Shown one piece after another: positions 33,641 through 42,413 of a stretch of 64,000 bases of DNA. A model generated the notes under the pieces. It worked only from the letters and a program-made list of their open reading frames with translations, made no database searches and was not told the origin of the DNA. Source of the stretch: Halomonas halodenitrificans DSM 735 (GTDB lineage Bacteria; Pseudomonadota; Gammaproteobacteria; Pseudomonadales; Halomonadaceae); the NCBI RefSeq assembly GCF_000620045.1, contig NZ_JHVH01000002.1, forward strand, positions 248,001 to 312,000, written 5' to 3'. How positions within the stretch are numbered: position 1 is the stretch's first letter; each line of letters starts with the position of its first letter. A program made the translations under genes and the position numbers.

Positions 33641-34579
33641 ATGGAAGCAGCGTGGTGGTGGGCCCTGCCTCTGGGCATGGTGAGTGTGGGCGGCGGGCTG
33701 CTGCATCTCTTCCATCGACGCCTGAGGGTCAGCCTGGCGGCGCCGCGGGTACCGGTAACACATACGCTTGCGGCTCATGGAGTAACGGGTGAGACGGTGA
33801 CCATTGCCTCGCGAAGAGGAAGGCAGCTGGTGGGCTGGTGGCTGCCTGGAGGTTCGCGGGGCACGGTGGTAGTCACCCACGGCTGGGGAGCCAATCGTGA
33901 ACTGCTCTTGCCCCTGGCCAGGCCGCTGCAGGCGGCGGGATGGAATGTACTGCTGTTCGATGCTCGTAACCATGGTGATAGCGATCCCGACACCTTCTCC
34001 TCCATGCCACGCTTCGCCGAGGATACCGAGGCAGCGCTGGCCTGGTTGAGCGCCCGCCCCGGCATGGCTGATATCCCGGTGGCGCTGCTCGGGCATTCGG
34101 TGGGGGCGGCGGCGGTGCTATTGGTCGCCTCGCAGCGTAACGATATCGGTGCCGTGGTCAGTCTCTCCGCCTTCGCTCACCCGGATGGCATGATGCGCCG
34201 ATGGCTGGCGGAGAAGGGGCTGCCCTTCCTGCCCCTGGGTTGGTACGTGCTGCGCTATGTGGAGCGGGTGGTCGGTCATTGCTTCGATGTCATCGCGCCA
34301 CTGAACACCCTGCCGCAAGTGCACTGCCCGGTGCTGCTGGTGCATGGCCGTGATGACCACGTGATTCCACCCAGCGATGCCGAACGGCTCTATGCCAGCC
34401 GTGGCGAAACACCGACTCGATTGCATCTGCTGCCCGGTGATCACGACCTCAGCCAGCATATCCAGGCCGAGCTCCCCGAGCTGCTGGCATTTCTCGATGA
34501 GGCCCTTGTTGAGTCGGCAGGCCCGCTGGGCCTGGAGGCTTGGATCAACTCTTCTGGGTCAGCCGGGCTTCAAGGCTGA
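33641..34579 (+). CDS. Alpha/beta hydrolase
   Basis: A 312-residue serine hydrolase with an N-terminal hydrophobic anchor ([20 protein letters not shown]). The oxyanion region is [12 protein letters not shown], the nucleophile motif GHSVGA (Ser about 151), and the probable Asp and His are in HGRDDHVIP and LLPGDHDLS. The start is ATG at 33641, behind GGGAGAGAGG; an upstream in-frame ATG has no such site. It is divergent from the znu operon, and its last 35 bases overlap the convergent rubredoxin-reductase gene. The substrate is unknown. Confidence 0.87.
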   Translation: MEAAWWWALPLGMVSVGGGLLHLFHRRLRVSLAAPRVPVTHTLAAHGVTGETVTIASRRGRQLVGWWLPGGSRGTVVVTHGWGANRELLLPLARPLQAAGWNVLLFDARNHGDSDPDTFSSMPRFAEDTEAALAWLSARPGMADIPVALLGHSVGAAAVLLVASQRNDIGAVVSLSAFAHPDGMMRRWLAEKGLPFLPLGWYVLRYVERVVGHCFDVIAPLNTLPQVHCPVLLVHGRDDHVIPPSDAERLYASRGETPTRLHLLPGDHDLSQHIQAELPELLAFLDEALVESAGPLGLEAWINSSGSAGLQG

Positions 34580-35960
34580 AAACTCTTGAAGTGGCAGTGC
34601 CCGCTAGAGAAAAGCCAGTGATATCGTCACCGCTATAGTGGATGTAAGTATCGTTATCGTCGCCCTGAGCCACCCATTCACCGGGTGTCTGCGGCGGATA
34701 AACGGCGAGCGGCAGGCATGGCGTCTTGATCACGATGGCCGAGTCATGGCCTGAATAGCACGCCTCCTGTCCGGCCAGAACAGACCCGATGACCTCTGCT
34801 TGGGCACGCAGTGGCTGCACATAGGGTGTTAGCTTGCCACGATGTTCCATGCAGTCACCTAACGCAAATATAGCGGGATCCGATGTTCTGAGCTGATCGT
34901 CGACCTGGATGCCGCTGCCGATGTTTAATCCCGCTTGCCTGGCCAGATGTGTATTGGCCTTGAGCCCCAGAGCGCTGATCACGACATCGGCGGTAACCTC
35001 TTCACCGCTGCTGAGCGTGGCCCGTAGTGTCTCGTTTGCGCCCTCCACACTGCCGACATGGTCCATATGGTGCAGTTCGCTAAGCGTACTGCCGGTGTGC
35101 AAGGCTACCCGGCGATGTCGCAGGGCCTCAGCCAGGCGAGTGGCAAGCGGTGGTGGCAGTAGCCTGGAGAGCGGCTGGGCCGCCTGGTCGGCCAGGGTGA
35201 TGCGATGCCCTGCCGCGCTCAGGTCGTCGGCAAACTCGCAGCCGATCAGGCCCGCACCGAGAATCAAGACACGGGCCGGGCTCAGGGCGTCGATCCGCTC
35301 CCGCAGGCGCCGATAGTCGGTCAGGTGATTGATCTGCAGAACGCTGTCCGCCGCACTGCCTGCCAGAGCAGGGCGTGGCTGATGGCCTCCCAGTGCCAGG
35401 ACCAGCCGTCCGTATGGCAGGCTGCCGCGCGGCGTAATAAGACGCTGATGCCGTCGATCGATCTCCAGGACTCGCGTGTGCGAGAGTAGAGTGATGTTCC
35501 AGCGTGCGGCCTGTTGAGCACCCGTCGCGGTAATCAGCGCCTCGGGTGTCCTGCCCCGTGCGGCGGCACTGGAGAGCTGGGGCTTTGGATAGACGTCTGC
35601 GCCACAGTGTGTCACCAGCACGATGGGGCAGTCAGGGTCACGCTTGCGCAGCGCTTCGGCGGTTGCCCAGCCTGCCATGCCACCGCCCAGAATAGTGACT
35701 TGCTCGGGTGACTGCGGCAGCCCACGGGGCGCCGTGGAAGCAGTTGGGCGGCCAGGCATTGGACCTTGCTCCTGAGCGGCCTCCAGCAGCACGAAATCGG
35801 CCTTGCCGACACCACAGTCGGGGCACACCCAGTCGTCCGGTATATCGTCGTAGCGGGTGCCGGGTGGCAGACCTCCATCAGGGTCACCCTCTGCCTCGTC
35901 ATAGATGAGACCGCAGACGACACAGAGGTAACGGCGGAAGGGAAGGGCAGCTTGGCTCAT
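34545..35960 (-). CDS. Rubredoxin - rubredoxin-NAD(+) reductase fusion
   Basis: A 471-residue fusion. Residues 1-55 are a rubredoxin with two CxxCG iron knuckles (CVVCG at 13-17, CPDCG at 46-50). A linker of about 30 residues leads to an FAD/NAD(P)H-dependent reductase: FAD motif [20 protein letters not shown] motif [17 protein letters not shown], and FAD-contacting IFALGDCME. It can pass electrons from NAD(P)H through FAD to iron, and so serve an oxygenase or an oxygen/peroxide scavenging partner. It lies six bases after the DszC-like gene in one operon, so that enzyme is the likely partner. Its 3' end overlaps the convergent hydrolase gene. Confidence 0.92.
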   Translation of the reverse strand: MSQAALPFRRYLCVVCGLIYDEAEGDPDGGLPPGTRYDDIPDDWVCPDCGVGKADFVLLEAAQEQGPMPGRPTASTAPRGLPQSPEQVTILGGGMAGWATAEALRKRDPDCPIVLVTHCGADVYPKPQLSSAAARGRTPEALITATGAQQAARWNITLLSHTRVLEIDRRHQRLITPRGSLPYGRLVLALGGHQPRPALAGSAADSVLQINHLTDYRRLRERIDALSPARVLILGAGLIGCEFADDLSAAGHRITLADQAAQPLSRLLPPPLATRLAEALRHRRVALHTGSTLSELHHMDHVGSVEGANETLRATLSSGEEVTADVVISALGLKANTHLARQAGLNIGSGIQVDDQLRTSDPAIFALGDCMEHRGKLTPYVQPLRAQAEVIGSVLAGQEACYSGHDSAIVIKTPCLPLAVYPPQTPGEWVAQGDDNDTYIHYSGDDITGFSLAGTATSRVFSLEARLTQKS

Positions 35961-35965
35961 GGCGA

Positions 35966-37099
35966 TCAGGCGGCCTCGAGGCGCGCCAACTCCTTGCGAA
36001 TATGCTTGATGGCGGGTGTCACGATGGCGACGAAATAGGCCTCTCGCAGCTTGCGCTGGGCCGGTGCATCGGCAAGGTAACCGCGGGCGCCAGCGTGCAG
36101 CATGGCGCCCTGAGCGGCGCGCAAGGCGAGGTGCGAACTGCCCTCGCGTAGCTGTAGCACATCGGCAAAAAGCGTATCGGAGTGATCACCGGCTACCTCA
36201 CTGCCCAGCAGTCTGGTGGCCCTGCGGGCGTCATTGAGCTCCTCTTCCAGTGCCTCGGGCTGCTCATCGAGAAAGCCATTGACGTGATGGTGGGTCTCGC
36301 GTGTGGCGTACATGATATTGATGCAGGCCTGCACGACCCCCAGCCCCATGCCCATCTGCAGCAGGACAAAGCCGCTGCGAATGCGTGGGATCAGCTGGGC
36401 GACATCGTGGCTGATCACGTTAGCATCGGGGATGAAACTGTCGCGGAAATGGCAGGCATAGGTGCCGCTCCCCTCCAGCGCAATGAACTCGGGGCAGGCC
36501 CTGAGTGTGAAGCCGGGCTGATGGCACTCGGTCAGAGCCATGACGCGGCGTTCGCTTCCTTCTAATTCAAACACGGCCGCAAACACATGCTCTGGCCCCA
36601 GATTGGAGACCCACGGCAAGGTACCGTTGGCGATGTAGCCGCCAGCGACTCGCGTCAACCGTACCTTCAGAGGTTCAATACCAGCCAGGTGCTTCATCGC
36701 ATTCGAGAGCCCCGTACCGCCGAGCCTGGCACCTGAAGCAAACTGCGGGAGCCAGCGTTCCCGCACCGCACTCTCATCGCTGTTGTCCAGATACCAGCCC
36801 AGCGCGTCCTGACACCACACACAAAAACCGGTGGACATGCACTCCCGTGATACCTGAGCCATGGTGTCAACCGCAGCGTAAAAGGCGTGGCCGTTGCTGG
36901 CGAGATGCCGAGAGTAGCCGCCAAGCTGTCCCAGTGAGTGCATAAAGGAGCTGGGATAGTAGCCTTGGCGATCGATCGTTTGGGTGTGAGGCGCAAGCCC
37001 CTGGGCAATCAGCTGCTGAAGGTCAGCTGTCCTAGCTGTCGCCGGTGGAGACGAGTAGGCGTCGGGCGCTGTTACGGTGATATCGGCGGTGGCACCCAT
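35966..37099 (-). CDS. Acyl-CoA-dehydrogenase-fold flavoenzyme (DszC/SfnB-like)
   Basis: A 377-residue protein of the acyl-CoA dehydrogenase superfamily, closest in layout to DszC/SfnB-type flavin monooxygenases or desulfurisation enzymes: helical N-domain, beta-domain with [19 protein letters not shown] and [13 protein letters not shown], and a C-terminal helical domain with [14 protein letters not shown]. The canonical catalytic Glu of true acyl-CoA dehydrogenases is not evident. AGGGAGG precedes ATG 37099. It is the first gene of the operon with the rubredoxin-reductase fusion and is divergent from a sulfonate-type importer, so oxidation of a small imported organic compound is likely. The substrate is unknown. 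Confidence 0.83.
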   Translation of the reverse strand: MGATADITVTAPDAYSSPPATARTADLQQLIAQGLAPHTQTIDRQGYYPSSFMHSLGQLGGYSRHLASNGHAFYAAVDTMAQVSRECMSTGFCVWCQDALGWYLDNSDESAVRERWLPQFASGARLGGTGLSNAMKHLAGIEPLKVRLTRVAGGYIANGTLPWVSNLGPEHVFAAVFELEGSERRVMALTECHQPGFTLRACPEFIALEGSGTYACHFRDSFIPDANVISHDVAQLIPRIRSGFVLLQMGMGLGVVQACINIMYATRETHHHVNGFLDEQPEALEEELNDARRATRLLGSEVAGDHSDTLFADVLQLREGSSHLALRAAQGAMLHAGARGYLADAPAQRKLREAYFVAIVTPAIKHIRKELARLEAA

Positions 37100-37164
37100 G
37101 AAAACCTCCCTCTGGCCCTCTGGCAGTGACAGAAGCAGCGGCGGAGAAGCTGCTTTTGGAATAA

Positions 37165-37300
37165 AAAAGTGTTTTTTAGCTTATAAAAAACTATAAGCAT
37201 TGGAAAATAACCATTCCCCCTACACCCATCGCCATATGGAATATGCGATAGAAGAATATATTCTCAATCTATTCATTCTTAATAGTTATATAAGGGTGAG
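37165..37300. promoter_or_regulatory. AT-rich divergent control region with two palindromes
   Basis: In the 288-bp spacer between divergent operons, GCTTATA/TATAAGC arms (37179-37198) surround AAAAAC, and AGAATATATTCT (37253-37264) is a perfect 12-bp palindrome. The stretch is far richer in A and T than anything around it. LysR-type sites (CysB/Cbl-like) often look like this, but no regulator gene adjoins. No other gene is seen here. Confidence 0.5.
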
Positions 37301-37387
37301 GAAAGAGTCTTTTATCTCCTCTCTGCCGGCGGGCTACTCTGCCTGGCTCTAGCCCCTCATGCATGGCCTACAGGATGGAGCGTTACC

Positions 37388-38200
37388 ATGGGTGCCAGCA
37401 TCCAGATCGACAAACTGACGCATCGCTTTCACAAGCATGCAACCCCGGTCATCCGTGATTTCTCGCTGGAGATCTCTGCGGGTCAAAGCCTGGCGATCAT
37501 CGGTGAGAGCGGCTGCGGCAAGTCGACCCTGCTGCACATGCTGGCTGGCCTGACGCAGCCCAGTGGGGGCTGCGTTCGTATCCAGGACAAACGAGTGTCT
37601 CGGCCGCACCCTGAGTGGAACATGATGTTTCAGAGCCCGGCGCTCTACCCCTGGCTTAGCGTCGAGCAGAACGTTGCGCTGGGGCTGGAGTTTACCGGCC
37701 AGACCCGAGGCCTAAAGGCCAGGGTTGCGGAAATGCTCGAGTTGGTGGGGCTGGCAGAGCGTGGCCGAGCCAGGCCCCACGACCTGTCCGGCGGTCAGCA
37801 GCAGCGAGTCGCTCTGGCGCGCTCGCTGGCAGTGTCTCCCGAGGTGATTCTGCTGGATGAGCCGTTCTCCGCACTGGATGCATTTACTCGCCGCGCCCTG
37901 CAGCGGGAAGTGACCCAGATCGCTCATGATCACGGCATTACTCTGGTGCTGGTCACTCACGATATCGACGAGGCGCTGATCATGGCGGATCAGGTGGCTG
38001 TCATGGGGCGGAACCCAGGCACCCTGCGCAGCCTGCTTGACGTATCGCTGGCCTATCCGCGTGACCCGAAGGAGCCGGCCTTCAAGGCGCTGCGCGATGA
38101 GTTGATGTCTCGTTTCCACGATTCAGTGTCACTGAACTCGGCGGTCACCGCCTGTGGTGTATCAGCCGATGACGGCTCGTGCGTGGTGAGTAGCGCCTGA
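37388..38200 (+). CDS. ABC transporter ATP-binding protein (SsuB/TauB/NrtD-like)
   Basis: A 270-residue ATPase: Walker A GESGCGKST, signature LSGGQQQRVALARSL, Walker B VILLDEPFSALD and H-loop LVTHDIDEAL, followed by MADQVAVMGRNPGTL, typical of the nitrate/sulfonate/taurine group. It is the first gene of an ATPase, binding protein, permease and OsmC series. Upstream lies an AT-rich region with palindromes. The substrate group is inferred from the subfamily. Confidence 0.92.
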   Translation: MGASIQIDKLTHRFHKHATPVIRDFSLEISAGQSLAIIGESGCGKSTLLHMLAGLTQPSGGCVRIQDKRVSRPHPEWNMMFQSPALYPWLSVEQNVALGLEFTGQTRGLKARVAEMLELVGLAERGRARPHDLSGGQQQRVALARSLAVSPEVILLDEPFSALDAFTRRALQREVTQIAHDHGITLVLVTHDIDEALIMADQVAVMGRNPGTLRSLLDVSLAYPRDPKEPAFKALRDELMSRFHDSVSLNSAVTACGVSADDGSCVVSSA

Positions 38201-38288
38201 TCGGGTCGTTGTCTCCAGCCGGTAGGTCCGGCACGTCGATTGTTTATCTCGTTTGCTGCTCAGGCGATCAACAGGAGAGTCAGGGTTC

Positions 38289-39581
38289 ATGTCTCACACG
38301 CCTCCTTATCACGCTCCTCCTCATCATGCACCCGGCTGCGGCTGTCATGGCGCCGGCACGCTAGAGGAGTATCGCCTGGACAATGGGCGTCGACGCTTTG
38401 TACTCGATGGCCTGGCGGCTATCGGCGGGCTTGGAACGGCACTGAGTCTGCCGGGAGTGCTGCCCAGTGCCATGGCCGACGCTACGCCACCCAGCACCGA
38501 TATGACCGTGCGTATCGGCTACCTGCCGATTACCGATGCAACGCCGCTGCTGCTGGCCCATGCCCTGGGTTATTTTGAAGATGAGGGCCTTGCCGTGGAG
38601 GAGCCCGAACTGATTCGTGGCTGGGCACCGCTGGTCGAGGGATTTGTTCGTCATCGCTTCAACCTGGTGCATCTGCTCAACCCGATTCCCGTGTGGCTGC
38701 GCTACAACAACGACTTTCCCGTGAAGGTCGTGGCCTGGGCGCATGTCAACGGCTCTGGCCTGGTGATTGGCAAGCACCGCCAGGCACGCGAATTTTCCGA
38801 CCTGGGCGGGATGCAGATCGCGGTTCCCCACTGGTATTCGGTTCACAACACGCTGCTGCAGATGGCGCTGCGTCAGGCAGGACTTGAGGCAGTGATCCAG
38901 GATCAGTCTCTGCCTCTAGCGCCGAACCAGGTCAATCTGCTGATCCTGCCGCCGCCGGAAATGCCCCCGGCGTTAGCGGCAGGGCGTATCGATGCCTACA
39001 CCGTCGCTGAGCCTTTTAACGCCGCCGGAGAGCTATTGGCCGAGGGCACGGTGCTGCGTTTTACCGGTGATATCTGGAAGAACCACCCGTGCTGCGTCGT
39101 GTGCATGCACCAACGCGACTGCGACACGCGTCCAGAGTGGACACAAAAGGTAACCAATGCCCTGGTTCGGGCCTCGGCCTATGCCCAGCAACATAAGGCG
39201 GAGGTGGCCAGGCTGCTATCTCGGGACGGCAAGGGCTACCTGCCCATGCCGGCTGAGGTCGTGACTGACGCCATGACCCATTACGCCGCCGAGGACTATA
39301 CCGATCCGCCCGCGATTCGCCATGCGAACTGGCAAACCGGGCGTATCGACTTCGCCCCCTATCCATTTCCTTCGGCGACCGTTGAGCTGGTACGCGCCAT
39401 GAATCACACCAAGGTCAGTGGTAACACCACCTTTCTCAAGAATCTTGATCCTGACTGGGTGGCGCAAGACCTGGTCGATTATCGTTTTGTTCATCGCGCC
39501 ATGGAGCGCTATCCGCAGGCTCACCTCCCCGGAACCCCTGCTTCTCAGCGCTGGAACCGGGAGGAGGTGATCAGCCTATGA
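38289..39581 (+). CDS. NrtA/SsuA-like ABC substrate-binding protein with Tat signal and N-terminal His/Cys motif
   Basis: A 430-residue binding protein. Before the export signal it has an unusual N-region with PPHHAPGCGCHG (residues about 10-21). A twin-arginine-like motif RRRFVLDG follows at about 38-45, then a hydrophobic stretch ending PSAMADA. The mature part is of the NMT1/NrtA type (VRIGYLPITDATPLLLAHALGYFEDEGL), and it includes a CCVVCMHQRDC cluster (about residues 270-280) with four Cys. The start is ATG 38289, behind AGGAGA. Its stop overlaps the permease start (ATGA). The Tat route suggests a mature protein that folds or acquires a cofactor in the cytoplasm; this is inference. Confidence 0.87.
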   Translation: MSHTPPYHAPPHHAPGCGCHGAGTLEEYRLDNGRRRFVLDGLAAIGGLGTALSLPGVLPSAMADATPPSTDMTVRIGYLPITDATPLLLAHALGYFEDEGLAVEEPELIRGWAPLVEGFVRHRFNLVHLLNPIPVWLRYNNDFPVKVVAWAHVNGSGLVIGKHRQAREFSDLGGMQIAVPHWYSVHNTLLQMALRQAGLEAVIQDQSLPLAPNQVNLLILPPPEMPPALAAGRIDAYTVAEPFNAAGELLAEGTVLRFTGDIWKNHPCCVVCMHQRDCDTRPEWTQKVTNALVRASAYAQQHKAEVARLLSRDGKGYLPMPAEVVTDAMTHYAAEDYTDPPAIRHANWQTGRIDFAPYPFPSATVELVRAMNHTKVSGNTTFLKNLDPDWVAQDLVDYRFVHRAMERYPQAHLPGTPASQRWNREEVISL

Positions 39582-40390
39582 ATCTTCAGCCAGTCAGTAC
39601 ACCAACCGTTCCACCCTGGCTGCTCTCCAGGCTGCGCGACCTGGGCTACACCCTGCTGGGGCTAGGCCTGCTGTTGAGCGTGTGGTGGCTTGGGGGCTAT
39701 CTGATCGCCAATGAGCCCACGACCCAGGCGTTTGCCGGGTTTGCGCCCTCTGCAGCGCTGCCCGAGGCGTGGCGGCTGATCGTTACCGGTGTACTGATCG
39801 ATTCCGCGCTACCCAGCCTCGAGCGCATCTTTTTCGGGCTGCTCTGGGCGGCCCTGGTGGCGGTTCCGGTGGGTATCCTGGTGGGTGTCTCTTCCGTACT
39901 GCGCCAGATCACCGGTTTTTCATTCCAGCTTCTGCGCATGGTCAGCCCGCTGGCATGGATGCCGGTCGCCGTGCTGGCTTTCTCGACCTGGGATGGGGCC
40001 ATCATCTTTTTGATCTTTATGGCTGCGGTATGGCCGATTCTTTTCTCCACGGCGTTTGCCGTACAGCGTATCGACCCGGTGTATTTCAAGGTGGCACGTA
40101 ATCTCGGCGCCTCGCCGTGGGCCAACCTGAAGCGTCTGGTGTTGCCCGCCATTACGCCGGATATTCTGGCCGGTCTGCGGCTGTCACTGGGTGTGGCCTG
40201 GATCGTGCTGGTTCCCGCCGAATACCTTGGCGTGACCAGCGGGCTGGGATACGCCATCAACGATGCCCGCGACATCCTGGCCTATGACATGTTGGCGGCG
40301 CTGGTACTGCTGATCGGAATTATCGGCTACACCCTGGATGCCATCCTCATGGCGCTGATACGCCACTTTGGTTGGCAGAGAGGCGCCTGA
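39578..40390 (+). CDS. ABC transporter permease (SsuC/NrtB-like)
   Basis: A 270-residue permease with six hydrophobic spans and the EAA-type loop around NLGASPWANLKRLVLPAITPDILAGLRLSLG, characteristic of the sulfonate/nitrate group. It starts within the stop of the binding-protein gene (ATGA overlap) and completes the importer with the ATPase at 37388. Confidence 0.92.
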   Translation: MNLQPVSTPTVPPWLLSRLRDLGYTLLGLGLLLSVWWLGGYLIANEPTTQAFAGFAPSAALPEAWRLIVTGVLIDSALPSLERIFFGLLWAALVAVPVGILVGVSSVLRQITGFSFQLLRMVSPLAWMPVAVLAFSTWDGAIIFLIFMAAVWPILFSTAFAVQRIDPVYFKVARNLGASPWANLKRLVLPAITPDILAGLRLSLGVAWIVLVPAEYLGVTSGLGYAINDARDILAYDMLAALVLLIGIIGYTLDAILMALIRHFGWQRGA

Positions 40391-40463
40391 AATATCCGCC
40401 AGTGATTCACCCTTTTCGCTTTCCCAACGTCATTCTTTAACCAACCGTGCATAAGGAGTTTCC

Positions 40464-41015
40464 ATGAGCACTGATACTCAAGCCCCTCAGACCATCACCA
40501 CCACCCTGCGACCCATCGATCGCGAAGGCCTGTTAGGTTTTGCCGAAAAAGGCCGCAACAATCCTGGCATGCGCGGCACCAACAAGGTGCATACCGTTAC
40601 CGAAGGACAGTACCGCACCATCAGCCATGTGAATGGCCATGAAGTCGTCGTGGATGAGCCACTGCATCTGTTTGGGCAGGACACCGCACCGGCACCGGGG
40701 GAGATCGTGCTTTCGGGGCTTGGCGGTTGCCTGGCAGTGGGCATCACCGCTGTGGCGACCTGGAAGCAGGTCAAGCTCTCCAAGCTTGAGCTTTTTCTGG
40801 AAGGCGATATTGGCAACTCCGCGGCCTGGGGCGCGGGTGGCGCCGAGAATCTGCCGCCGGAGATGGGCTTCCAGGCCATTCGTGTCAAAGTGCTGATCGA
40901 AGGCGATGCCACCCGTGAAACGCTGGACGAGATTGTCCAGCACGCCAACTTTTACTCCCCCGTGGCCAACACCATGCGCAACCCGGTCGACTTTGCTATC
41001 TCACTGACCGACTGA
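40464..41015 (+). CDS. OsmC family protein
   Basis: A 183-residue OsmC/Ohr-fold protein. The usual first catalytic Cys of peroxidases lies in LSGLGGCLAVGITAVA (Cys about 94); the second redox Cys typical of Ohr/OsmC near the C-terminus is replaced, because HANFYSPVANTM has Ser at that place. So peroxidase activity is doubtful, and a single-Cys thiol or thioester role is possible. AAGGAG precedes the ATG. It follows the importer genes after 73 bases and probably belongs to the operon, perhaps to handle a sulfur or thiol intermediate. Confidence 0.88.
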   Translation: MSTDTQAPQTITTTLRPIDREGLLGFAEKGRNNPGMRGTNKVHTVTEGQYRTISHVNGHEVVVDEPLHLFGQDTAPAPGEIVLSGLGGCLAVGITAVATWKQVKLSKLELFLEGDIGNSAAWGAGGAENLPPEMGFQAIRVKVLIEGDATRETLDEIVQHANFYSPVANTMRNPVDFAISLTD

Positions 41016-41057
41016 TAGGGGTTCCCAGCCTATGGCGGCGCTTCGAAGGTCTGGGCT

Positions 41058-42236
41058 CTATAGCCCCAGGGCGTGGCGCATTACCGCGCGCTTGGCGCCC
41101 TCCAGGCGCTCGGCCACGGCCATCCCGGCGGCACCGGCATAGCGCAGTGGGGTGGCGCCGGTGAAGGTATGGTGGAAGGTCTCCATGGCGGCGATCATGG
41201 CCAGTGTGCGGGGGCGCCGCTCGCGGGCATAGCCGGCGAGTGGCGCCCGGCCGCCGGGGTCCTGGTTCGCTCGAAAGGCGGCGGTCACCCGCCGGCTCAG
41301 CGCCTCGGCATCCTGCATGCCCAGGTTGAGCCCCTGGCCGGCCAGGGGATGGATCACATGGGCGGCATCGCCCACCAGTGCCAGGCGTGGACGCACATAG
41401 CGCTCGGCGTGGCGCCGCCGAATGGGAAAGCTGGCGCGGCCCAGCACCGACTCCACGCCGCCCAGCCGGGCGGGAAACGCGTCCTCGATGGCCCGGCGCA
41501 ACGCCTCGCCATCCAGCGCCTCCCGGGCCAGGCTGGCCTCGGCGGTGTCGTACCAGATCAGCGAGGCGAAATGACCGGGTAGCGGCAGCATCGCCTGGGG
41601 CCCATTGGGGGCGAAGCGCTGCCAGCTGACGTCCTGCTGGGGCAGGCGGGTCCGCACGTTGGTGATCAGGGCGCGCTGGCCGTAGTCCTCGTCGCGGGTA
41701 GCAATGCCGGCCAGTTCTCGGGTGCGGGAGCCGGCACCGTCGGCGCCTACCACCAGGCGCGTCGCCAGCAGGCGGCCGTCGTCGAGTTCCAGCAGGCCGT
41801 GGTGACCGCCGGTAACCCAGGCCACCGGCCCGGTGTGGCAGAGCGTCGTGACGTTAGGCAGCTCGGCCAGGCGCTGCCACAGGGCGCGACGAATCACCCG
41901 GTTCTCGACGAAGTAGCCAAAATCGGGCAGCTCGAGGTCGGCGGCGCTGAAGCGGATATGGCGCTGCTCGGCGGCGTCGCTGGCCTCGATATGGCGGAAG
42001 GGGCAACGCCGGGCCTCGGGGATGAGCGGCCAGGCACCGACGTCCTCCAGCAGCCGCTGGGAGGCGAGGTTGAGCGACGACACGCGCAGGTCGAAGGGGG
42101 CATCGTCGGCGATTGCCGCCGGTGGATCGCCGCCCTCTACCAGGGCCACGCGCATGCCCGCCTGGCCCAGTGCCGCCGCCACGGCGGCCCCGACCATGCC
42201 ACCGCCCACCACGATCACGTCCAGGGTGTCGTTCAT
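41058..42236 (-). CDS. UbiH/UbiF/COQ6-family FAD-dependent hydroxylase
   Basis: A 392-residue flavoprotein monooxygenase: FAD motif VIVVGGGMVGAAVAAAL, the DG motif VGADGAGSRTRELAG, and the second FAD site LVGDAAHVIHPLAGQGLNLGMQDAEAL. These are the signatures of ubiquinone-ring hydroxylases. Which ring position it serves (UbiH, UbiF, UbiI or UbiM) cannot be told by eye. The start at 42236 follows GAGGAGAGAGG; a longer frame has no such site. It is divergent from the PHP hydrolase gene. Confidence 0.88.
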   Translation of the reverse strand: MNDTLDVIVVGGGMVGAAVAAALGQAGMRVALVEGGDPPAAIADDAPFDLRVSSLNLASQRLLEDVGAWPLIPEARRCPFRHIEASDAAEQRHIRFSAADLELPDFGYFVENRVIRRALWQRLAELPNVTTLCHTGPVAWVTGGHHGLLELDDGRLLATRLVVGADGAGSRTRELAGIATRDEDYGQRALITNVRTRLPQQDVSWQRFAPNGPQAMLPLPGHFASLIWYDTAEASLAREALDGEALRRAIEDAFPARLGGVESVLGRASFPIRRRHAERYVRPRLALVGDAAHVIHPLAGQGLNLGMQDAEALSRRVTAAFRANQDPGGRAPLAGYARERRPRTLAMIAAMETFHHTFTGATPLRYAGAAGMAVAERLEGAKRAVMRHALGL

Positions 42237-42336
42237 GCCTCTCTCCTCGCCAGGTGCCTTGCTAGATTGCTGTACGGGGCTGGCAGCATAACGCGTTCGG
42301 CGACGCCATGGGATGCGCATGCCCATGAAATAGTTG

Positions 42337-42354
42337 TTTGAATGTTCATTCAAA
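42337..42354. promoter_or_regulatory. TetR-type operator palindrome
   Basis: TTTGAATG and CATTCAAA form perfect 8-bp arms around TT, between divergent ubiquinone-hydroxylase-like and PHP-hydrolase genes. TGAATG-NN-CATTCA is a common TetR-family operator form. No TetR gene lies in the window. Confidence 0.55.
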
Positions 42355-42413
42355 ATAAATCAAGCTGAATAGGCAACGCTTTCCTTATAAGACAAATAGC
42401 AAAGGAGTCCCCG

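Noticed and set aside
37120..37150. Possible sigma-54 promoter (TGGC...GC) before the island operons
   Set aside because: Neither spacing nor the second element fits the TGGCAC-N5-TTGC consensus.
42100..42360. BetI site in front of the PHP-hydrolase gene
   Set aside because: The palindrome resembles TetR sites in general, but its spacing differs from the BetI form ATTGAACGTTCAAT, and no bet gene is near.
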